Below, piece by piece: positions 52,093 through 61,802 of a stretch of 64,000 bases of DNA. The DNA is from Pedobacter quisquiliarum. GTDB taxonomy: Bacteria; Bacteroidota; Bacteroidia; Sphingobacteriales; Sphingobacteriaceae. A program made the translations under genes and the position numbers. A model generated the notes under the pieces. That model did not search any database. It saw nothing but the letters and a program-made list of their open reading frames with translations, and was not told the DNA's origin. The stretch lies in the NCBI RefSeq assembly GCF_014642175.1, contig NZ_BMIL01000005.1, positions 186,001 to 250,000 of the forward strand, read 5' to 3'. Every line of letters starts with the position of its first letter. The first letter of the stretch is position 1.

Positions 52093-53406
52093 ATGATACA
52101 ACCAATAGCGCTATTATCAAACGCGACGAGGATCGCTGTAATCGGACTGGGTTATGTGGGCTTGCCACTTGCTTCGGCATTTGCCGCCAAATTCGCGATA
52201 ACTGGCTTTGATATTGATCCCTTACGTATTGCAAACCTCAAATCAGGTTTAGATCAAACCTTACAGGTGGATGAATCCACTTTAAAAAGCGTCATTGTAC
52301 AAAGTGCAACTGCACAGGGTTTGTACTTCTCCAGCGATATGGATGATTTACGCGCTTGCCAGATCTATATTATTACGGTGCCCACCCCTGCAGATAAACA
52401 CAATCGCCCTGATCTTTCTTTTTTATTCAAAGCAAGTGAGACCGTTGCGAGCGTTTTGAAGCCCGGAGATCTGGTTATTTATGAATCAACCGTCTATCCG
52501 GGTGTCACTGAAGAAGAATGTGTTCCAATTCTTAAAAAAGGGAGCAGTCTGAAATATAATGAAGATTTCTTTGTGGGCTATTCGCCGGAGCGGATTAATC
52601 CTGGGGATAAAGTCAGGACCGTAACCAATATTCTGAAGGTTACTTCCGGTTCAACGCCGGAAGTTGCAGATTACGTCGATGACTTGTACCGCAGGATCGT
52701 TACCGCCGGGACGCATAAAGCCAGCAGTATAAAAGTTGCGGAAGCCGCGAAAGTCATTGAGAATTCGCAACGGGATATCAACATTGCGTTTGTAAATGAA
52801 CTGAGCAAAATCTTCAATAGGATGGGCATTGATACGCATGACGTACTGGAAGCGGCCGGCACCAAATGGAACTTCCTTAAATTTAACCCCGGCCTGGTTG
52901 GCGGGCACTGTATTGGTGTCGATCCATACTATCTTGCGCAAAAAGCGCAGGAACTGGGCTATCATCCGGAAATCATTCTTGCCGGACGTCGCCTCAACGA
53001 TACGATGAGCAGTTATATCGCAGGGGAGGTTGTCAAGTTGATGATCAAAAATGATATTCCGGTTAAAGGAGCAAAGATCTTAGTGCTTGGTTTCACCTTT
53101 AAAGAGAATTGCCCGGATGTACGAAATACGAAGGTCATCGATATTATAAAAGAATTAGAATCTTACAATACAAACATTACAGTTTATGATCCCTGGGCTA
53201 AGCCAGCAGAAGTAATGGAGGCATATGGTGTTTCATCGCACAATGCATTTAAGGAGATTGCTGTTGCTAAGTACGACACCATCATTCTGGCGGTAGGACA
53301 CGAAGCATTCAGATCCCTGATTCTGGAAGATCTGAAAAGCAATAAGTGTATGGTCTATGACGTAAAAGGTTTTTTAGACCGGAATCAGGTAGACTATAGG
53401 CTTTGA
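52093..53406 (+). CDS. UDP-N-acetylhexosamine / nucleotide-sugar dehydrogenase (WbpO/TviB type)
   Basis: A 437-residue NAD-dependent dehydrogenase. It has the N-terminal Rossmann motif IAVIGLGYVGLPLASAFA, the central helix linker with KVAEAAKVIENSQRDINIAF and the catalytic NPGLVGGHCIGVDPYYLAQK (Cys273). The C-terminal domain ends around GAKILVLGFTFKENCPDVRN. The sequence pattern matches the TviB/WbpO group (UDP-GlcNAc or UDP-GalNAc to the uronate) rather than UDP-glucose dehydrogenase. It supplies a uronic acid for the surface polymer encoded by this cluster. The convergent zinc-ribbon gene lies six bases beyond its stop. Confidence 0.92.
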   Translation: MIQPIALLSNATRIAVIGLGYVGLPLASAFAAKFAITGFDIDPLRIANLKSGLDQTLQVDESTLKSVIVQSATAQGLYFSSDMDDLRACQIYIITVPTPADKHNRPDLSFLFKASETVASVLKPGDLVIYESTVYPGVTEEECVPILKKGSSLKYNEDFFVGYSPERINPGDKVRTVTNILKVTSGSTPEVADYVDDLYRRIVTAGTHKASSIKVAEAAKVIENSQRDINIAFVNELSKIFNRMGIDTHDVLEAAGTKWNFLKFNPGLVGGHCIGVDPYYLAQKAQELGYHPEIILAGRRLNDTMSSYIAGEVVKLMIKNDIPVKGAKILVLGFTFKENCPDVRNTKVIDIIKELESYNTNITVYDPWAKPAEVMEAYGVSSHNAFKEIAVAKYDTIILAVGHEAFRSLILEDLKSNKCMVYDVKGFLDRNQVDYRL

Positions 53407-53412
53407 ACCTTC

Positions 53413-53592
53413 CTAATGCTTCGAGTAAAACTTGTTGCCGCATTTGTAGCATACATAATGTCTTACAGCCAGCCATGGAGCGAATGCTTTCAACAGGGGA
53501 CCTCTTGGTATCCGTTCTGTTTCCGGATTTTTGCATTTTGGGCAATTGTGTGTAGCGCTCGCCATACGTGTATTTAGTTGAATAGGGTTCAT
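53413..53592 (-). CDS. zinc-ribbon microprotein (paralog 1)
   Basis: A 59-residue protein from the ATG at 53592 (an in-frame ATG at 53565 would give 50 residues). It contains two Cys pairs, CPKC and CYKC, spaced by 28 residues, as in a zinc ribbon, and ends in NKFYSKH. Between the pairs is RGPLLKAFAPWLAVRHYVC. The protein at 58552 has the same plan, with CPSC, LLKMFVPWLAIKHYVCRRC and RKFYSR; about half the positions are identical. The pattern and the basic charge suggest binding to nucleic acid or a membrane-associated partner. Function unknown. It converges on the dehydrogenase gene and diverges from glmS. Confidence 0.7.
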   Translation of the reverse strand: MNPIQLNTRMASATHNCPKCKNPETERIPRGPLLKAFAPWLAVRHYVCYKCGNKFYSKH

Positions 53593-53862
53593 AGTATAAC
53601 ATTAGTCAAAGTCCTTACCTATTTATGTGTTGGTTCTTAAATGCGCTTAACTATCTGATTAATAGTTTATAGTGAATTCTACGCCGGGTTTTTTTTGTTT
53701 CTTGGTATAGCGCACAATTGAGTTCAGGTTATCTTTCCCTAATTCGGGGAAATTGTACACGGGCTATCGGCGCGTGCCAAAAGTTTGATCTAAAGAGCAC
53801 GTATAAATTCCTTTTAAAATACTTTACATTTGTTCTCGTCAAATTTTGAAATTACTTAAGAT

Positions 53863-55701
53863 ATGTGTGGAATAGTAGGATATATCGGCTTTCGTGAGGC
53901 CTGGCCAATTGTTATAAAAGGTCTAAAAAGATTAGAATATCGTGGTTACGACAGTGCTGGAATTGCGCTGATCGGCGAAAGCGGTTTAAATATCTACAAA
54001 AAAGCCGGAAAGGTTGTTGAACTTGAGAATTTTGCTGAAGGTAGGGATCAGGGGGGCAGTATAGGTATGGGGCATACCCGCTGGGCCACACACGGCGCGC
54101 CTTCAGACCGAAACTCCCATCCACATACGTCGAATGATGGAAGGCTCAGCATCATTCACAACGGCATAATTGAAAATTATGCAACCATTAAGGAGGAACT
54201 GGAAAAAAGGGGACATTTTTTCAACAGCGACACAGATACAGAGGTGTTGATCCATCTTATTGAAGAGATTTATAAAAATGATCACAATGATCTGTTGGAA
54301 GCTGTTAGACTCGCTTTACATGAGGTAAGTGGTGCCTATGCGATCGTCGTAATGGACAAAGCAAACCCGGACCAGCTCATCGCAGCAAGGAAGGGCAGCC
54401 CTATGGTGATTGGTGTTGGTGAGGGAGAATATTTCATTGCTTCAGATGCAACACCTATTGTGGAGTACACAAAGAATGTCATTTACCTGAAGGATAATGA
54501 CATCGCTTTTCTCAAGCGTGATGAACTTTCCATCAAGCGGCTGGATAATGTGGTGCAAACACCATATATCCAGGAGCTGGAGATGAAGCTGGAGATGCTG
54601 GAGAAAGGTGGTTACGAGCACTTCATGCTGAAAGAAATTTATGAACAACCCCGTTCCATCCGCGACTGTTTGCGTGGCCGAATTTATCCAAATGAGGGAA
54701 GGGTGCAGTTGGGTGGTTTGCAGGAATATGCGGAGAAGTTCAAAAACATAGACCGCATCATAATCATTGCCTGTGGTACATCTTGGCATGCTGGTCTGGT
54801 AGGGGAATACCTGATTGAAGAATATGCAAGAATTCCGGTTGAAGTAGAATATGCTTCTGAGTTCCGGTATCGTAATCCGATCATTACAGAGAAGGACATT
54901 GTAATCGCAATCTCTCAATCTGGTGAAACGGCTGATACGATGGCTGCTATTGAAATGGCTAAAGAAAAAGGGGCCACTATTTTTGGTGTTTGCAATGTGG
55001 TTGGTGCATCAATTCCACGCATTACACATGCCGGAGCGTACACGCATGCTGGTCCGGAGATTGGCGTAGCTTCTACAAAAGCTTTTACGGCTCAGGTTAC
55101 GGTACTTACGTTGATTGCTTTTTATATGGCGCAGCAAAAAGGAACGGTTAACCACTCTAAAATGGTCGAACTGCTGACAGAACTTGATCTGATTCCGGAA
55201 AAGGTACAGCAGGCACTTTTAGCGGATGCTATAATTCAGGAGATTGCTGCAAAGTTCAAAGACTCCAGGAACTGTTTGTTTTTAGGCAGGGGAAGTGGAT
55301 TTCCTGTTGCTTTGGAAGGCGCCTTAAAACTGAAAGAAATTTCGTATATCCATGCGGAAGGATATCCCGCTGCGGAAATGAAACATGGACCTATAGCTTT
55401 AATTGATGAAGAAATGCCGGTTGTGGTTATTGCAACTAAAAATTCATCTTATGAGAAGGTGATTAGTAACATCCAGGAAGTAAAAGCGAGGAAGGGGATT
55501 GTCTTGGCCATCGTGACCGAAGGGGATCAGACGGTAAAAGCCATGGCAGATTATATTATTGAAATTCCGGATGCAAGTGAGGCTTTTCTTCCCCTGCTTG
55601 CGACTATTCCTTTGCAGTTGCTATCATACCATATTGCTGTTTTAAGAGGTTGTAATGTGGATCAGCCAAGGAATTTGGCCAAATCGGTAACTGTGGAATA
55701 A
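53863..55701 (+). CDS. glmS: glutamine--fructose-6-phosphate aminotransferase (isomerizing)
   Basis: A 612-residue enzyme of full length. It has an N-terminal class II glutamine amidotransferase domain starting MCGIVGYIGFREAWPIVIKG (Cys2 nucleophile, after Met removal) with RLEYRGYDSAGIAL and GHTRWATHGAPSDRNSHPHT. Two SIS domains follow (IIACGTSWHAGLVGEYLIEE, AISQSGETADTMAAIEMAKE, and FLGRGSGFPVALEGALKLKE), ending in the usual DQPRNLAKSVTVE. It makes glucosamine 6-phosphate from fructose 6-phosphate and glutamine. Here it may be an extra copy serving the capsule cluster rather than the only housekeeping copy; one cannot tell from this window. The 55702-55909 gap after it is without a gene. 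Confidence 0.97.
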   Translation: MCGIVGYIGFREAWPIVIKGLKRLEYRGYDSAGIALIGESGLNIYKKAGKVVELENFAEGRDQGGSIGMGHTRWATHGAPSDRNSHPHTSNDGRLSIIHNGIIENYATIKEELEKRGHFFNSDTDTEVLIHLIEEIYKNDHNDLLEAVRLALHEVSGAYAIVVMDKANPDQLIAARKGSPMVIGVGEGEYFIASDATPIVEYTKNVIYLKDNDIAFLKRDELSIKRLDNVVQTPYIQELEMKLEMLEKGGYEHFMLKEIYEQPRSIRDCLRGRIYPNEGRVQLGGLQEYAEKFKNIDRIIIIACGTSWHAGLVGEYLIEEYARIPVEVEYASEFRYRNPIITEKDIVIAISQSGETADTMAAIEMAKEKGATIFGVCNVVGASIPRITHAGAYTHAGPEIGVASTKAFTAQVTVLTLIAFYMAQQKGTVNHSKMVELLTELDLIPEKVQQALLADAIIQEIAAKFKDSRNCLFLGRGSGFPVALEGALKLKEISYIHAEGYPAAEMKHGPIALIDEEMPVVVIATKNSSYEKVISNIQEVKARKGIVLAIVTEGDQTVKAMADYIIEIPDASEAFLPLLATIPLQLLSYHIAVLRGCNVDQPRNLAKSVTVE

Positions 55702-56018
55702 ACTATTGCTTTAATTTTGCTACTTGGCCGTGTAGTAGTTGCTAAGCCCGATTATTGGGTGTCTAGGAACATCATACTTTTGAGATAAACATCCCAATGC
55801 GTTGTAATGAGCATCCATTGGTAATCGCTAGCCTATGAGGGGGTGAAGAAATACCTTAATAGATGGAAATAGATGATTAAAAGTCGGAATGGCAAGAGAA
55901 AAAAGCTGAGGGAGTGTAACGCAAACTGTGTCATTTAAATTAACGCCTCTCAGAAGCCTCTGTTTTCCTGAAGAATTCTGTCACCAAATCTCGATAAAAC
56001 AAACATTAAACACTTAGT

Positions 56019-57358
56019 CTATAACAAGTTAAGAAGCTGATTTCTTCTGGTATTACTTTCAACCTATTTATTTTGTTTTGCAGACTTCTGATTTTGCCTA
56101 CCTTGATTTTATGCTGATATAATGTTTGGTCTATTGTCCTATAAGCTTCCTTCTCGGTAAGCATCTTATATATGATTACTACTATTTTTCTGGCTGTGGC
56201 TGTAATGGCAGAAACCCTACCAATCTTTATTGCTATCCGCTTAAAGAACTGGTTAAGGCTGCCATCCTTTTTATTGCCTACGCATTGGCCGCGTGCCTGA
56301 GCGCATCAGCTAATTTATTTTTACCTTTTTGGGTTCGTCCGGCGAACACCTTACCTCCGGTTTTCTTATTGTTTGGAGAAAAATGAAGCCAACTCGCAAA
56401 ATGTTTTGCAGTAGGAAACGCACTCATATCTGTACCTACTTCAGAAAGTAACGCTAACTATTTCAGAAAAGATCTACACCTGCACTGAGCTGATAACTTA
56501 ATTAAACTATATCGATTTTAATTTCGTTCTTCTGGTACGCTCTTCTTTTACGCCATGGTTTATTTAGCCTTGCCTCTCTATTCGGCTTTTCATTTTCTTG
56601 GATCTGTTTATCAAGCAGTTGCCCGATCTCCTGATCACATTCCTGAATCTTTTGTTGGAGATACAGGTAACCCTTGTAACTCTGTTTAAGCTCAAATAAA
56701 TATTTCTCCCGCCTATCCCTGGTTAAAGCCAAAGCGATTTCCTCTTTACTCTTATTACCCCGGCCACTTGTTACAGAGGGCAGTTTTTGAGGATCTCTTT
56801 CTCCTATTAGAATTGCTTCAATAATCACGGTCCCAGATGTACCAACGATGTCAGCTAAGGCAGAATCTAGAGGGATATTGGTCATATGTTAGGCTTTCTG
56901 CATCTTATTGATATAGCCTGAGGCATCGGCGACCAGAGAACTTGGATGACGACAGTACTGCCGCAATGTCTCTGTAAATAGATCTGGAATTAAACTGCCC
57001 CCAAGCATACCTAAACTATGTAGTTTCTGTATCCATTGACAATCCATCATGTCAGTCTTTTTACCTTTCACATCTTTAGTATACTTGCCATTTACCAAAA
57101 GTGGATTTAATTCATTGGCTTGCAGTAATACCAGCAAAGGCCTGAAATACCTACCTGTATTTTGCAAAGCCACTGTTTTAACCTAATTACTTATTAACCA
57201 GTCAAACAATTCCTGCAAATCATTCGTGTAACAACCAAATTTACGAACACCACCTTCAGCCTGATTAATGCAAACAAAGTCGTATTTACTGCCAACGTCA
57301 ATGCTGCTGCACCGGGATTTACGACAGCCATTTTTTCGTAGTCATCGATTTTTTTCAT
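56019..57358 (-). pseudogene. IS110-family transposase remnant (copy A)
   Basis: Equivalent of the intact gene at 60225-61586. The N-terminus starts MKKIDDYEKMAVVNPGAA and is then frameshifted. Recognisable pieces are VLLQANELNPLLVNGKYTKD with KGKKTDMMDCQWIQKLH (57173 to 56889), then ALADIVGTSGTVIIEAILIG and TRDRREKYLFELKQSYKGYL (56885 to 56502). It is broken by several stops and frameshifts; the 3' part is recognisable only in pieces. Inactive. Confidence 0.85.
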
Positions 57359-57551
57359 AACTTTTCCATTTTTAAAAAAGATCTCAACAGGTGGAGCTTT
57401 TATCTTTCTATACGGGATTTAATTTCACCATTTGTTGTTGCAGGCGCTCCTATGATAAGGAACTTCTCCTACCCAACCAGATTGATATTCGAACTTCATT
57501 GTATCATTTGTGGAAGGCGGTCTTTGATGAGTTCTGATTACCTAATTTAAG

Positions 57552-58187
57552 TTATTCTGCCTTTGTTAAAGGGCTTCCCCTTTTCATCATTAATATAAAG
57601 TTGATAAAATACCAGATCGCACGCGCTTCGACCACACCATTTACTCTGACCTTAAAAAACATACAATCCAGGAACACAAAGGGATAAACCGCTTCTAGCG
57701 GACGATTGCGCCATTCCTGCACAGCTGGAAGCACACTGTTGGTAATTCGTGAGATCTCAGAAGCAGAAATATCCATGCCATATATATCCTGGATATAGTC
57801 ACGCATTGCACGCGTACTCATGCCCATGGCATACATCGATAGGATATTGCCTTACAGTTTCTCTGTAATAATCAGTTGCCGTTTGGGAACAACTTTAAGC
57901 TCAAAAGTACTGAGCCGATCACGCCCGGTTTCTAGTTCGAACTCGCCGGAACCTGAACTGCGTACTGTCTTCTTACTTTTGCCGTTCTTACGATTGGGCT
58001 GACCAGCTAGTTTACTTCCAGAAAAATAATGCACTAGTTCTCCGGTCATCATAGATTCCAAAAAGTGTTTCATCATTGGAGCTAGTACCCCATCCGTGCC
58101 AGTCATTTTTTTGCCGGCATATAAGCCAGCTATAGCTTCCCTTTTGAAGCTTTCGAAATCAAAATCTTCTTGTGTTACCATATTCAT
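57552..58187 (-). pseudogene. IS256-family transposase remnant (copy A)
   Basis: N-terminal part of the copy B transposase. It begins MNMVTQEDFDFESFKREAIA and is stopped once in frame at 57852 (EKL then stop, where copy B has EELEGNILSVYAMG), continues in the same frame to ARAIW, then jumps directly to the IS256 C-terminal tail (NDEKGKAL region, here MMKRGSPLTKAE). Compared with copy B a stretch of about 600 bases is deleted. Inactive. Confidence 0.85.
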
Positions 58188-58235
58188 GTCGATAGTTTAA
58201 CGATACAACATTGAGACAGTTCACGAAAAACCCTC

Positions 58236-58551
58236 CAAATGTCAGCGAGAAAGCGATAGCCTTAGACCTTACATTAATTTTTCACTCACAAGGAATTCAT
58301 TAATTATACTACAGGTTAATATCCCCTCCATGTATGCCTTGGTATTTTCGCATCGGTGCAATGCACATTGACCTGGGGTATTGTATGCGGATACAATCTT
58401 GCATCAGTAATGATGTACTTACAGTTGAGCAGGACTTTCGCAATTGTTCGAAATAGCGAATTCATTTTTATCTTCTTGAATAGTATGCCTTTTAAGATTC
58501 GGTAGATACTTCAATACGTTGGGCTGAGGTTAAATTTGTGCTACTTTCCGC
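58236..58551. other. intergenic region between IS elements, no gene seen
   Basis: About 316 bases, AT-rich, right of the decayed IS256. No open frame with family resemblance and no repeats shared with the rest of the window were seen. Confidence 0.5.
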
Positions 58552-58746
58552 TTAGATTCTTGAATAGAATTTTCTTTGGCATCTGCGGCAAACATAATGC
58601 TTGATTGCTAGCCAAGGTACAAACATCTTAAGGAGGAAATTGCGTTCAATCCTATCAAATTCATTGTTTTTGCAACTTGGACAAGTTTTAATGACCTTAG
58701 TTGATTGAACATCGGAGCTCACTCTATTTTTTTGTTTCAGGTGCAT
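58552..58746 (-). CDS. zinc-ribbon microprotein (paralog 2)
   Basis: A 64-residue protein with the Cys pairs CPSC and CRRC spaced as in the microprotein at 53413. The segment LLKMFVPWLAIKHYVC is nearly identical to LLKAFAPWLAVRHYVC there. The N-terminus (MHLKQKNRVSSDVQSTKVIK) is basic and differs. Four cysteines suit a single Zn ion. It lies alone between two insertion sequences. Conservation of two diverged copies in the same polysaccharide region argues against chance open frames. Confidence 0.7.
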   Translation of the reverse strand: MHLKQKNRVSSDVQSTKVIKTCPSCKNNEFDRIERNFLLKMFVPWLAIKHYVCRRCQRKFYSRI

Positions 58747-58992
58747 TTTAAATTATTATAGTAGGTGTGTAATCATTCTGGTAGATCATGTATAATAATG
58801 TGAATGGGTGTAAAGTTACGCCTATTTTAATGTTTTAGTTTAATAAAAAAGGACAAAAAATCTGTAATGATGATCACGTAGTGCTCATAAGAATAGACGT
58901 ATTTGATTACCACAGAGAAAAAGGTGTTATATAATACTCCCCTAAATCCGGACCATTTGTTTAGTTGAAAAATCCTTAACTTAACTACAGAG

Positions 58993-60112
58993 ATGAGCAA
59001 GTAAACCCGGGGTAAATTCACGTCTGCATTTAAAGCCAAAGTGGCTTTGGAAGCCATTAAGAATCAGGAAACTTTAGCCGTATTAGGCAAGAAGTTCGAT
59101 GTCAGTCCAATCGTTATTTCCAAGTGGAAGTTGGAGCTTTTAGATAAGCTGCCTGGTATTTTTGATCGTACAGGATCTGCCTCTGATGAGAGTGAAACAG
59201 TCGATACGGAAAAGCTTTACGCGCAGATCGGGGGAGCTGAAAGTGGAGAATGACTATTTAATAAAAGTCTCAGCCAAAATGGGGTAATGAGGCAGCATAC
59301 GGAATATATCCGTCCCGGCTTGCGGCATTCATCTGTCCGCAGGCAATGTGATCTACTCACAGTCAGCAGAAGTAGTTTGTACTACCGCCCCGTAGAAGAA
59401 AAGCTAGATAATGTAAAGATGATGACCCTGATGGACAAGCATCTGATCAGGCATCCTACCGAGGGTGTAGTCTGTATGGTTTATTATTTGAAAGAACGTG
59501 GGTATCCCTTTGGCTCCAAACGGATCCGGAGGTTGTTTAAGCTCATGGGCAGGGAGACCATTTATCACCGAAAAAATCTGACCAAAGCAGGGTTACGTGA
59601 GTTCATCAAGCTGTATCTTCTTCGAGGACTGCAGATCACACATGCCAATCAGGTATGGTGTACTGATATCACCTACATTCCTATGGTAAGAGGCTTTATG
59701 TATCTGACGGCCATTATAGATGTGTATAGCCGAAAAATCATAGGTTGGAGAATAAGCTGGTAGTCTTGAAGCGAGATGGTGCAAACAGGTACTGGAAGGT
59801 GCGATTAAAAGACATGAAAAACCCGGCATTGTAAACTCCGACCTAGGATCGCAGTACCCCGGTGCGGGTATGGACCCAGTTCTTGGATAAACAGCAGATC
59901 TTGATATCTATGGACGGCAAAGGAAGAGCAACAGATAACATCTGGATCGAACGGTTCTGGAAGTCCATCAAGTACGATTACATTTACCTAAACCCCTGCA
60001 ATAACGGGACAGATCTGCTGGAAAGGGTAGCCGAGTAAATCAATTACTATCACACCAAAACCCACCATACCACAAAACAATCACCCAACAACCGGTACAA
60101 AGAATCTGTGAC
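58993..60112 (+). pseudogene. IS3-family orfA/orfB transposase remnant
   Basis: OrfA starts at 58993 but has a stop as fourth codon (M-S-K-stop), then FTSAFKAKVALEAIKNQETL. An inserted G near 59232 breaks the ELKVENDYL segment. OrfB remains recognisable from 59287 (LTVSRSSLYYRPVEEKLDNV) through the DDE-type QVWCTDITYIPMVRGFMYLT. It is frameshifted near 59760, and further on GKGRATDNIWIERFWKSIKY shows the end of the catalytic domain. It is inactive, with the final bases cut by the IS256 insertion. Confidence 0.88.
60105..60112. repeat. 8-bp target duplication, left side of IS256 copy B
   Basis: TCTGTGAC at 60105-60112 reappears at 63078-63085 immediately beyond the right end of the element. 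Eight to nine bases is the usual duplication for IS256-family insertion. The two copies bracket the 2965-bp element exactly. Confidence 0.85.
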
Positions 60113-60224
60113 GGGAGTGTAACGCAAACTGTTTCATTTAAATTAACGCCTCTCAGAAGCCTCTGTTTTCCTTAAGTGTTCTGTCACCAAATTTTCTATA
60201 TAACAAACATTAAACACTTAGTCT

Positions 60225-61586
60225 CTAAAAAGTTAAGAAGCTGATTTCTTCTGGTATTACTTTCAACCTATTTATTTTGTTTTGCAGACTTCTGATTTGG
60301 CCTGCCCTGATTTTATGCTGATATAATGTTTGGTCTATTGGTCTATAAGCTTCCTTCTTAGTAAGCATATTATATATGATTACCGCTATTTTTCTGGCTG
60401 TAGCTGTAATGGCAGAAACCCTACCTTTCTTTATTGCTATCCGCTTAAAGAATTGGTTAAGGCTGCCATCTTTTTTATTGCCTATCGCATTGGCCGCGTG
60501 CCTGAGCGCATCAGCTAATTTATTTTTACCTTTTTGGGTTCGTCTGGCGAACACCTTACCTCCGGTTTTCTTATTATTTGGAGAAAGATGAAGCCAACTC
60601 GCAAAATGTTTTGCAGTAGGAAACGCACTCATATCTGTACCTACTTCAGAAAGCAACGCTAACAGAGTTCCATTTCCGATCCCTTCTATTTCAGAAAGAT
60701 CTACACCTGCACTGAGCTGATAGCTTAATGTAACTATATAAATTTTAATTTCGTTCTTCTGGTACGCTCTTCTTTTACGCCCATGGTATATTAGCCTTGC
60801 CTCTCCATTCGGCTTTTCATTTTCTTCGATCTTTTTATCAAGCAGTTGCCCGATCTCCTGATCACATTCCTGAATCTTTTGTTGGAGATACAGGTAAAGC
60901 TCGTAACTCTGTTTGAGCTCAAATAAATATTCCTCCCGCCAATCCCCGGTTAAAGCCAAAGCGATTTCCTCTTTACTCTTTTTAACCCGGCCACTTGTTA
61001 GAGAGGCCAGTTTTTGAGGATCTCTTTCTCCTTTTAGAATTGCTTCAATAATCACGGTCCCAGATGTACCAACGATATCAGCTAAGGCAGAATCTAGACG
61101 GATATTAGTCATACGTAAGGCTTTCTGCATCTTATTGATATAACCTGAGGCATCGGCGACCAGAGAACTTCGATGACGACAGTACTGCCGCAATGTCTCT
61201 GTAAATAGATCTGGAATAAAACTGCCCTCAAGCATACCTAAACTATGTAGTTTCTGTATCCATTGACAATCCATCATGTCAGTCTTTTTGCCTTTCACAT
61301 TTTTAGTATACTTGCCATTTACCAAAAGTGGATTTAATCCATTGGCTTGAAGTAATACCAGCAAAGGCCTGAAATAACTACCTGTACTTTCCAAAGCCAC
61401 TGTTTTAACCTGATTATTTATTAACCAGTCACACAATTCCTGCAAATCATTCGTGTAACAACCAAATTCACGAACACCACCTTCAGCCTGATTAATGCAA
61501 ACAAAGTGAGATCTGCTGCCAACGTCAATTCCTGCTGCACCGGGATTTACGACAGCCATTTTTTCGTAATCATCGATTTTTTTCAT
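60225..61586 (-). CDS. IS110-family transposase, intact
   Basis: A 453-residue transposase with no internal stop. The N-terminal DEDD/RuvC-like domain shows GAAGIDVGSRSHFVCIN, TVALESTGSYFRPLLV and VKGKKTDMMDCQWIQKLHSL, supplying the acidic residues. The C-terminal Transposase_20 domain has GVDLSEIEGIGNGTLLALLS and FASWLHLSPNNKKTGGKVFA followed by ADALRHAANAIG. IS110 elements move without terminal inverted repeats, using a noncoding guide RNA in recently described cases; here a ~215-base noncoding stretch (61587-61802) lies upstream of the start. Probably functional. Confidence 0.93.
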   Translation of the reverse strand: MKKIDDYEKMAVVNPGAAGIDVGSRSHFVCINQAEGGVREFGCYTNDLQELCDWLINNQVKTVALESTGSYFRPLLVLLQANGLNPLLVNGKYTKNVKGKKTDMMDCQWIQKLHSLGMLEGSFIPDLFTETLRQYCRHRSSLVADASGYINKMQKALRMTNIRLDSALADIVGTSGTVIIEAILKGERDPQKLASLTSGRVKKSKEEIALALTGDWREEYLFELKQSYELYLYLQQKIQECDQEIGQLLDKKIEENEKPNGEARLIYHGRKRRAYQKNEIKIYIVTLSYQLSAGVDLSEIEGIGNGTLLALLSEVGTDMSAFPTAKHFASWLHLSPNNKKTGGKVFARRTQKGKNKLADALRHAANAIGNKKDGSLNQFFKRIAIKKGRVSAITATARKIAVIIYNMLTKKEAYRPIDQTLYQHKIRAGQIRSLQNKINRLKVIPEEISFLTF

Positions 61587-61802
61587 AACTGTTCCATTTT
61601 TAAAACAGATCTCAACAGGTGGAGCTTTTAACTTTTATCTTTCTATACGGGATTTAATTTCACCATTTATTGTTGCAGGCGCTCCTATGACAAGGAACTT
61701 CTCCTACCCAACCAGATTAATATTCGAACTTCTTTGTATCATTTTTGGAAGGCGGTCTTTGATGAGTTCTGATTACCTAATTTAACTGTTATTCTGCCTT
61801 TG

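Larger units (their letters stand above)
55910..58235 (-). mobile_element. decayed IS256 element carrying an IS110 (copy A)
   Basis: The left end GGGAGTGTAACGCAAACTGT (55910-) matches the left end of copy B (60113-). The right end, read inward, is GAGGGTTTTTCGTGAACTGT (58235 back to 58216), corresponding to copy B's AAGGGTGTTTCATGAACAGT. Inside are a minus-strand IS110 pseudogene and a minus-strand IS256 transposase remnant in the same order as in copy B, but with several stops, frameshifts and a large deletion. The flanks show no clean 8-bp target repeat. Confidence 0.8.

Noticed and set aside
53784..53832. TACATTTG resembling the Bacteroidota -7 box before glmS, with a TTTG upstream
   Set aside because: The spacing between the two elements is about 37 bases, not the expected ~19, so the pair is not convincing.
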